Assembly: GCF_020497125.1 (NCBI RefSeq)
Contig: NC_059080.1
Span: 67,934,618 to 67,998,617, forward strand
DNA length: 64,000 nt
Direction of reading: 5' to 3'
Origin: Mauremys mutica
Taxonomy: Eukaryota; Chordata; Testudines; Geoemydidae
Below, one piece after another: positions 56,690 through 64,000 of the stretch. Below the pieces are notes generated by a model. It saw only the letters and a list, made by a program, of their open reading frames with translations. It ran no database searches and was not told the origin of the DNA. Within the stretch, counting starts at the first letter, position 1, and each line of letters starts with the position of its first letter. Made by a program: the position numbers and the translations under genes.

Positions 56690-57275
56690 GCGCTTCACGT
56701 GGAGGGGAATCACCTGATGGCTCCTGTTTGCACTGACAAGGCAGATCTTATCACAACCACCTCCTCTCCCATCTGCCCTGGTCACTGCCCCTCCCCACTA
56801 GACGCGTCTCTTGGCCTGAAGTGCCCTCGTGTTGCACAGCAGCCAACCTCGCTGAACTGCAGCCGAGCCCGTCCTGCGCTGCGGGCAGCCCTCTTGGCCC
56901 GGGACTGCCCCCTCTCTGCCGGCGGGGGCGAGGGCAGCGAGTTCCCGTAAGGCAGGGTGCGTACGGGCTCTGGGCTGACTCTGCTACTCCTGCGCCGCCT
57001 GGCTGAGTCACATGCCGGCCCCGAGGCTTTGGCTGCGCTCCGTGATCGTTTCCCCCCAAGGCAGCGGGGCCGCCCCGGCGCCGGAGCTGAACCTTCACCC
57101 CCCGGACTTCAGCTTGCTGGGAGCGCTGGCCAGCCGGAGCACTGAGGACCTGCTCTAATCCTGGCGGGATCGGAGCTGGGAGTCGGTTGTTTGCTTTCCT
57201 CGTTCTGCTGCTATTCACCTCCCCGGGGAAGAGCGAAAGTTTTCCCTCGACAGGACAGGACAGGACAGACACAGC
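56690..57275 (+). promoter_or_regulatory. MOGAT1: MOGAT1 CpG island and 5' leader
   Basis: GC-rich, CpG-dense region ending just before the MOGAT1 ATG. The leader includes a short (ACAGG)n tract (about 57250-57265). The 173-aa antisense frame here is a composition artefact. Confidence 0.7.
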
Positions 57276-57369
57276 ATGAAGGTCGAGTTTGCTCCCATCA
57301 ACATTCCCCTGGCCAGGAGAATTCAGACAGCTGCAGTGATTCAGTGGCTCTTCTCCTTCCTCTTACTAG
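57276..57369 (+). CDS. MOGAT1: MOGAT1 coding exon 1 (rest of gene outside window)
   Basis: MOGAT1 is an ER-membrane acyltransferase of the DGAT2 family that joins a fatty acyl-CoA to monoacylglycerol to make diacylglycerol. This exon encodes 31 codons plus one base: MKVEFAPINIPLARRIQTAA, then VIQWLFSFLLL, followed by donor GTAACA. The opening matches vertebrate MOGAT1 better than MOGAT2 (which starts MVEFAPL), and the hydrophobic end begins the first membrane segment. FARSB next door, head to head, is the same neighbour as in human. No exon 2 (the next transmembrane stretch) was found up to 64000, so intron 1 is longer than 6.6 kb. Confidence 0.92.
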
Positions 57370-58742
57370 GTAACAGCCTTTTTCCTGCTTACGTCTTCGA
57401 GGGAAAATGATTAATCTTTATTTTTTGTAAAAAAGCAGCAGCAGGCAGGATTCCTCCAGACTCAGTCGCCACGTGGTGAATTCCCACGGTGCTTTCTTAC
57501 TATAGTATTTTGTTCAGAGTCAAATGGACAGGGCATTTCAGAGTAGAAGGAGTAAGGAGATCACTTCTAGTTTTGTTGGCTCTGTGTTGTCTGAAAAGCT
57601 GTTGCTGTTTTCCTTCTGTTATTTGTGTTTTTGTTACGCATGGATATTTTTTTTAAAAAACAGCTACAAATGAATTTCTCAATTACAGTATCTTCCCATT
57701 AAAACAAATTCCCCCCTCCGAGCTAGATTTATGATGACTAATACCTACCCCCACAACAAAAAAGAATTCAGAATGTCAGATGTAAAGATTTTTATGATTA
57801 ATGTGGCTTTGATTATTAACTATTTTTGTAGGACAGTTTGCTGTGGTAAATCTCAGTGCAAATCGAACTTAAATCATTACTGATAAGGGACTACTCTGTC
57901 ATTAACCTCCTGCTTCAGGAGATGGGACTCTTATGTTTTTCATATGCTTGTTTATTTTTATCTAAAATTAACCTAGTTGTTGATGCTTAGTTATCTTACT
58001 AAATTAGTTAGACTAATTTATCACTGTGTGGTGATTTTTTTCATAATGTTTCAGTTAGGAGTCCTGCCATTAAATGTTTAACCATAGGAGTAAATCTTAC
58101 TCATGTGGGTAAAGCTTGATTCTCAGATAGTATACATTGGCATAGCTTTCCTGAAGTCCATGGAGTACACTGATGCATCCACTGAGAAGGCTCACTATTC
58201 TATGAATTACTGGTGGTGGTCAGGTGATTTCAGTATTCCCGTAGTTTGATTTTTACAAAAACATCTTCCTTATAAATCCTGCCAATATAATATTTTTTTA
58301 ATTCCCAAAATTGTTTCTGGATCAGTATAGACATTTAGGTGTGGTCTAATTACCTACAAACAAAGAGATTGGGGAAAAGAATGTAAATTTAATTCTTTTT
58401 CCAGGTGTGTGTGTACGTGGTGTTTGTTTTTTAACCTTTACATATTTGCCTTTAGCCCCTTACATTTTTAGTGTACTCTCCAATTTACAAATAATTGTAT
58501 TTGAGGTCTGAACAGTTTACACCTATAGTAGCATAATTGCCCATTGTCTGTGCATCTTTTATAGTGTTGGGCCAAATCCCTGAACCTTCATACAACCCAA
58601 GTATAAATGTCATGTGCAGTGGAAATCTGCTGGAGTTGTAGGAGGAATCCACAATCCTTTCTCCGCCCAAGGCCATGGAATGAGGATCTGTCATTCTCCA
58701 AGACAGATACAGTAGATTGTGTCCTTTTGGCATACTGGAAAC

Positions 58743-59132
58743 ATAGCGCCAACTCTGTGGGTGCTCTGGGGCTGGAGTACCGACGGGGAAAAATTAGGTG
58801 CTTCGCACCCACCGGCAGCCAAGCTCCCCCTTCCTCGCCTCCTTCTCCTGCCCACCCCGAGCGCTCCGCATCCCCACTCCTCCCCCTCCCAGCACTTACT
58901 GCACCCCCCCTCACGCAAAGTAACAGCTGTTTGGCAGCACTTAGGATTTCCAGGAAGGAGGGGGAGGAGCGTGGACACAGCATGCTCAGGGGAGGAGGCA
59001 GAGAAGAGGCAAGGCAGGGCAGGGGTGGGGACTTTGGGGAAGGAGTGGAATGGGGGTGGGGCGAGGGCGGTGCAGGGGCGGGGCTGGGGGGGATCGAGCA
59101 CCCACCAGGCAGTGGGGAAGTCGGCACCTAAG
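58743..59132. mobile_element. GC-rich MITE (gcacccac family, copy 2)
   Basis: 390 bp. Left end atagcgccaactctgtgggt; right end in reverse starts cttaggtgccgacttcccc. Flanked by ACTGGAAAC at 58734-58742 and 59133-59141. The interior is C-rich on the left and G-rich on the right, which gives long spurious frames on both strands (up to 179 aa). Confidence 0.8.
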
Positions 59133-59952
59133 ACTGGAAACGAGTGTAGATTTCAGAGGTAGAACCAACTTCCTTGCTGCAATCCTACGAACAAGCAGGC
59201 AGCTGTGTTCTGCAACTGCTGCACCCCATGGATCAATTTTAGGGGAAGTCCTGTTAGACATCTATTTCAGTAGTCTAAATTGGATATAACAAATGCACAT
59301 ATGCCTGTGAAAAGGGCCATGCTAGCAAGAATCAGTCTGATATTCTGGATAAATTGGGGATGGCAATAATAGTTCACCGTTGTGTGCCATGCTGGGAGAG
59401 CTTCCATGCTGAGGGAGCTGTCAAGATAACCTCCACATTTTGTGTCCATACTTGCTACATAATGGATGCACAGGTTGTTAACTGTCCTCAAAATGTTCCA
59501 CCTTACCCAGGAGCATCATATTGGTCTTATCTGAGTTGAATCTTAATCAAATGTCTCTAATCCATCTAAAAATGTTGGCTGGATAGTATGAGAGCGAAGA
59601 GACAGTTCATAATGGGTTGGCCAACAACGAGGCATAGAGTTGAGTACCGTCCTCATTCTTTCCTGTCCTGAATGTCCAGTAGAGAATTTTTTTTTTGAAC
59701 AAATATAGATATGCCGTGAGCTAATCATTCAAGAGCTCCTGAACTATATGTCTCAAAAATGCCTTTTTAAAAATGAATCATCCTCCGTGCTTAGAACAAG
59801 TGGTGTATTTCCCTTTATTGGTAGGTTTAACTGGGTAACATGCTATTGGTCACATAAGTTTAGTCATCCCAGATATCCTGCAGTGACGGGACCTCTCCTG
59901 TGTAAAGCAGTTTGTCCATGCCCAACACTAGCTAATACCATATGGTTTAACT

Positions 59953-60268
59953 CAGGATTTCTCAAATCATGTCTGGGGCCACTGGCCCCGTTGATCAACT
60001 CTTCCCCCTCTCAGCACCTTCTGCACATCGCGGAACAGCTGTATAGCAGTGCGCAGGAGGTACTGCAAGGGAGGGGGAGGAGCGAGGATGGGGTGTGCTC
60101 GGGGGAGGGTCACAAAGAGGCGGGGAAGAGGAGGGGCAAGGGTGGAGCAGGGCTGGGAAGAGGTGGGGCAGGGTTGGGGCTTCAGGCTGAGCAGGGGGTT
60201 TGGAGGTCCGCAAAAAAAATGTAAATCAAAATGGGGGTCCTCAGGTTGCTAAAGTTTGAGAACCACTA
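59953..60268. mobile_element. hAT MITE, GC-rich interior
   Basis: 316 bp. Left end caggatttctcaaatcatg; right end in reverse reads tagtggttctcaaactttag. Target duplications GTTTAACT (59945-59952) and GTTTAACC (60269-60276) differ at one base. Confidence 0.8.
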
Positions 60269-60383
60269 GTTTAACCCATTTAATTAAGCCAGTGAAACCT
60301 CTTCAGAATTTTGGACCTAAGTTTCTTTGTCTCCCTTTTCCTGTATTTTAAGCTGCCAAAGTCTATCCTAAAGCAGAAAAGAC

Positions 60384-60655
60384 ATTAAGAACATAAGAAT
60401 GGCCATACTGGGTCAGAACAATGGTCCATCTAGCCCAGTGTCCTGTCTTCTGACAGTGGCCAATGCCAGGTGCTTCAGAAGGAATGAGCAAAACAGGGCA
60501 ATTTGAGTGATCTATATATACCTTGTCATCCAGACCCATCTTCTGGCTGTCCGAGGTTTAGGGACACCTAGAGCATGGGGTTGCATCCATGACAATCTTG
60601 GCTAATAGCCACAGATGGACCTATCATTCATGAATTTACCTAATTCCATGAGTGG
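60384..60655 (-). mobile_element. CR1 3'-end fragment
   Basis: Antisense CR1 tail: starts with ttaagaacataagaatggcc (the octamer end in reverse), then ccatctagcccagtgtcctg and cagtggccaatgccaggtgc. 5'-truncated. Confidence 0.85.
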
Positions 60656-61135
60656 CCGGTGACCCAGCTGTTAGGGGAAGCTAGCCCCCGGCCCCTCCCC
60701 TTGCGCCCAAGGCCCCACCCCTCCCCTTCTGCATCCCTTTTCCCCTTTCTGCCCCCCTTCTCCTCAGGAGCCCAGAGCATGCTCACAACGGCCCCCAGCG
60801 CAGGGCGGTGAGACTCAGCTTTGGACAGCCGGGTAGGATGGCCAGCACCGGTTTGCCAGGTGGCAGCATCCCCAGCCCTAGTGCTCTGGGTGGCCAGGTG
60901 ATGCGGCCAGCCCCAGTGTGCCAGGCGACAGCAATCCCGGCCCTAGTGCTCTGGGCGGCACGGCCCCAGCACCAGCCACCCTGAGTCCCTGCGAGAGGCA
61001 GGCCAGCCAGCCCGAGCCAGCCAGGGCAGAGCACTGGGAACTGCAGGAGGGGGGCTGGCCTGCAGGCAGAGCATGGGTGGGGCCATACTAGGCTCTTCAG
61101 GGAGGCACAGCCTCCCCCTGCCTATGATACCCGCT
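60656..61135. repeat. GC-rich block, unassigned
   Basis: C-rich left half (gccccaccc and cccctccccttc runs) and a right half rich in ggccagccccag-type words. It looks like the interior of another GC-rich MITE, but I see no convincing termini or duplication. Confidence 0.4.
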
Positions 61136-61465
61136 GCCTAGCCTAATTCTGTTGTAAACTTTTATTATAGTAGTTGTTCTCCTGTTAATCATCCATAAAA
61201 GTCAGGGACATGGCATCAGTGATAAACATGAACCTAAAAATATTGGGAGTGATGCCTAGAAATACATAGATCGGATAAGAGGAACCTCCTTCCAAATCTC
61301 TTCCTCTGAACCTGCTAAAACTACATCATATGTTTCACCTCAGTATGCATCATCACGAAAGCCAAGGTTTCTGTAGGTTAAAAAAAGTTTGGTAAAGTTC
61401 CTAATGGCTTATTTTTATTTTCAATTTTTCATTCTGTTTAAATAAGTTGTGTTTTTAAAAAGATA

Positions 61466-61533
61466 TTCACCCACGAAAGCTCATGCTCCAAAATGTCTGT
61501 TAGTCTATAAGGTGCCACAGGATTCTTTGCTGC
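61466..61533. mobile_element. Short Penelope-like/SINE tail insertion
   Basis: 68 bp, ttcacccacgaaagctcatg through gattctttgctgc, matching one arm of the 41483 palindrome. Flanked by identical 11-mers TTAAAAAGATA at 61455-61465 and 61534-61544, so it is a genuine tiny insertion. Confidence 0.85.
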
Positions 61534-63134
61534 TTAAAAAGATAATGTAAATTTAAAATCTAGTATTGTAATTTGATAATGTTTAAAAATTTCTTTTGGA
61601 CACTATAGTAATCCATGAGTGCTGTAGCCAATTTTTGTGGTTTTATAATCACATTTTACTATTTTAAAATATGGTTTTAAACCCATGTACCTGCATGAAA
61701 GACCTAAAGCACATAACATGGGAATCTTACTGCACTGAAACAGTGAAACTAACCATACACTGAATGCTGTCAAATCCACAATATTAAAACTGAAAAAAAT
61801 ATGGAAAGTTCTTTTTCTCTTGGCTATCTCTGCTGTAATATTCATCAATGCTACTTTTAACAACAGAAGGTCAAAAAAATTCAGACAGAAATGTGACATT
61901 TTTTTTTCCTTTTTAATTGGTAGTGTTCCTTTGATAACTCATTGCTTGCAGTTTTGCAATATATTAACTATGTGAACTTTTGGGTATTAAACAAACAAAA
62001 AAAAGTTTAAACAAACAATATTTTGATAAGAAACCTAACTTTATTCTCACAAACCACATACTAAAACAGCACCCATGTCTCAAAAGCATCAAGTCCTGTT
62101 GAAAAGTGGAATCCGCAAACTTTCAAGAATCACACAGGTCGTGAGCGGGCAAGTAAGTGTTGGAGTCAGATTTCGTCTTTGTGTGTATGTGTGTGATTTT
62201 TTTTCTCTTTAACCTTATAAAGAAATTAAATGAAATTTTAATGCTTCCGAAAGGTGCTGGCCTGACAACCCTGGAGACTTGGACACTTTGCCAAAACCTT
62301 TGTTGAAATGTGTTCAGCTATTGCTACGATCCCACATCCTCTTGATGAGAAACCCACTAGATGGTGACATACACAACTCCCCCTCCCCAATATATTGCTT
62401 ATAGGTCCACTCCAGTACACATACAGTGCTTATCCCATGCACTTGAGGATCACAGATAAGCTGGGGTGAGTGATGTAATACTGCAGATCTATTAATGATA
62501 GCAAATCAATTTGTATCAGTCTGCTGGGACCCACAGTCAACGTCTAGGAAGAAAGATTTAATTTCCCTTCTCCCTTGAAATGAAGATAATTTAATCACGG
62601 TGAATAACATTTATCAGGTTTGGTTTTATGAGCTGTTCTGAAGATGCAATAGCTGTTATTTCCCTTCATCTTTGATCCATATTTTGGAAGAATCAAATTA
62701 CAGAAGAACATTGAAAGAACTAAAGATCTTTTACAAGCTGGTGAGAGGTCGGCAATAACGTTCTTATTTCTTCACTGCCAATTTCTGTGTACCAGGTGCA
62801 CACGGGGACAACGGAAATTGCTGTGTACAAAAATAAATACAAAACTATGCAACTTACTGGGGGTCCCACTCCATGCAGCATAGGGGAGCTTAAGGAGCAA
62901 AGAAAACAGTGCAAAGGGTTCTAAGCCTGCAGGCGAGGGGCAGTGAGTGAGTGGAGTCTCTATGGCCCTCTCCCACTGAGCCTCCACACATCTGTACTAT
63001 TGGAGTTGAGGAGCCAGGAAGTGGCTGCTCTGCGTGGCATATTTCCTATCAAATCTGGTGGATTACCAAGTGGTGATTCACATGGGGACTGATGCAGCTA
63101 GTTGCCGCACCTCTGTGTTTGCACAACAGGTAGC

Positions 63135-63492
63135 ATGGTGGTTTTCAACCTTTGTTAATTTGTGGACCCTTAAAAAGTGTCCAGTGGAGGTGCAGATCCC
63201 TCTGGAAATTCAACCTGGTGACAACAGACAACTACCATAGAAGTCTTAGAATGAAAACTGACTGAACAGAATTCAACTATAAATGTTGCAGGGATTCAGC
63301 ATAGCATTTGACGCAGTGTGATAAAGGGCACTGAATGGTGGGCTCCTATGGTAACGCCAACGCTTGACCTGTGGGGGTATTCACATACTTTTGATTGATC
63401 AGAAAAATGGAATCCCTTTTTGTGGGATCCAAAACTTCATTTTCAATCATCTTTCGTGGACCAGTCTGTGGACTCCCAGAGGTTGAAACCTA
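63135..63492. mobile_element. Degraded hAT MITE
   Basis: Left end ggtggttttcaacctttg and right end reading aggtttcaacctctgggag in reverse, each followed inward by 'gtggaccc'/'ggaccagtctgtggactcc' as in hAT MITEs. Target duplication not clear. Confidence 0.5.
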
Positions 63493-64000
63493 GCACAATG
63501 GCATCCGGATTCTGATTGTTAATATAAATATTTAATAATAATACAAAAGCAGGCAATGTAATAAAAGCTGTGACTTCAGTGCTACATTAATGATCATGAG
63601 ATAATATACTAAATACACTAGCATGAACTAAACCACCTCCGCCTCTCAGCACTTGTCTTAAGTCCTGTATGTGCAGCATGTGTAGAATGAAACACTACAC
63701 TAATTGGATTTAGCTGGAAACAGAGTCCAGTGTTGTGGCTCTGACGTCCATAAAAGGACAGCAAGTGATGAAAGATTTACCAATGAGCTGGTTATGGCTG
63801 CTGGAACAATAATTCCCTTAACTGGCAAAGAAGGCTACTAACAGTGATATGTGCTAAGGCAAAGAACAATCCCCTTTTCACCAACTGTTCACAACATTTT
63901 ATTGTCTTGTATTGATTTTGTTCTTTGCCTCCCTACCTTGCCAATTTTTAAGCGGCAACTCAGGAAAGCATCCTTATTCAGGATGGGTATGTAAGCATGT

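Larger units (their letters stand above)
57370..64000 (+). other. MOGAT1: MOGAT1 intron 1 (partial)
   Basis: Holds two GC-rich MITE-type elements, an hAT element, a CR1 tail, a GC-rich unassigned block, a Penelope-like tail and a degraded hAT near 63135, each listed. 57450-58740, 59140-59950 and 61550-63130 show nothing that I recognise. Confidence 0.8.

Noticed and set aside
56751..57272. 173-aa frame antisense to the MOGAT1 start
   Set aside because: CpG-island composition artefact with no recognisable domain.
58588..59131. Opposed 174-179 aa frames
   Set aside because: They overlap the GC-rich MITE at 58743-59132 on both strands and show Pro/Ser or Gly/Arg-rich low-complexity sequence only.
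59290..59700. Stretch that resembles an old LINE (catcatattggtcttatctg, then tgagttgaatct)
   Set aside because: Only a vague resemblance; no frame or termini to support a call.
62085..62160. Possible exon (KSGIRKLSRITQVVSGQ followed by GTAAGT) in MOGAT1 intron 1
   Set aside because: Not similar to MOGAT1 exon 2, no clear acceptor, and too short to support.

Overview
The window is vertebrate nuclear DNA, most likely from a turtle. The repeat set points that way: a CR1 LINE ending in the TTCTTATG octamer repeat, a tRNA-derived SINE with a CR1-like tail, an RTE-type LINE, many hAT and Tigger-like MITEs, and several copies of an interspersed repeat that I take to be a Penelope-like (Neptune-type) tail. 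Crocodilians share some of these families, so turtle is an inference. It is AT-rich intron and spacer DNA with two GC-rich CpG-island promoters.

Two protein genes are supported, both only in part. FARSB, the beta subunit of cytosolic phenylalanyl-tRNA synthetase, lies on the minus strand from the ATG at 47307 down to 15589. I could place exons 1 to 16, all with GT-AG introns and matching phases. They encode 539 codons plus one base. The last exon (about 50 residues in the human protein) was not found and probably lies left of position 1. MOGAT1, monoacylglycerol O-acyltransferase 1, starts on the plus strand at 57276. Only its first coding exon (31 codons plus one base) is in the window, and intron 1 runs to the right edge. 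The two genes are head to head with about 10 kb between their start codons, as in human 2q36.

Layout: 1-15588 is FARSB intron 16. 15589-47307 holds FARSB exons 16 to 1, with large introns full of transposon debris. 46900-48200 is the FARSB CpG island with a 49-bp minisatellite just upstream of the gene. 48550-56450 is an intergenic graveyard of nested elements: a Penelope-like fragment, a solo LTR carrying a SINE, an RTE LINE split by a MITE and by a 2.6-kb CR1, and another probable dispersed repeat. 56690-57275 is the MOGAT1 CpG island and 5' leader. 57276-64000 is MOGAT1 exon 1 and part of intron 1.

I found no bacterial-style system, CRISPR array or new gene. The most interesting material is structural: long palindromes with target-site duplications, transposons nested in transposons with both duplications still readable, and the promoter-proximal minisatellite.
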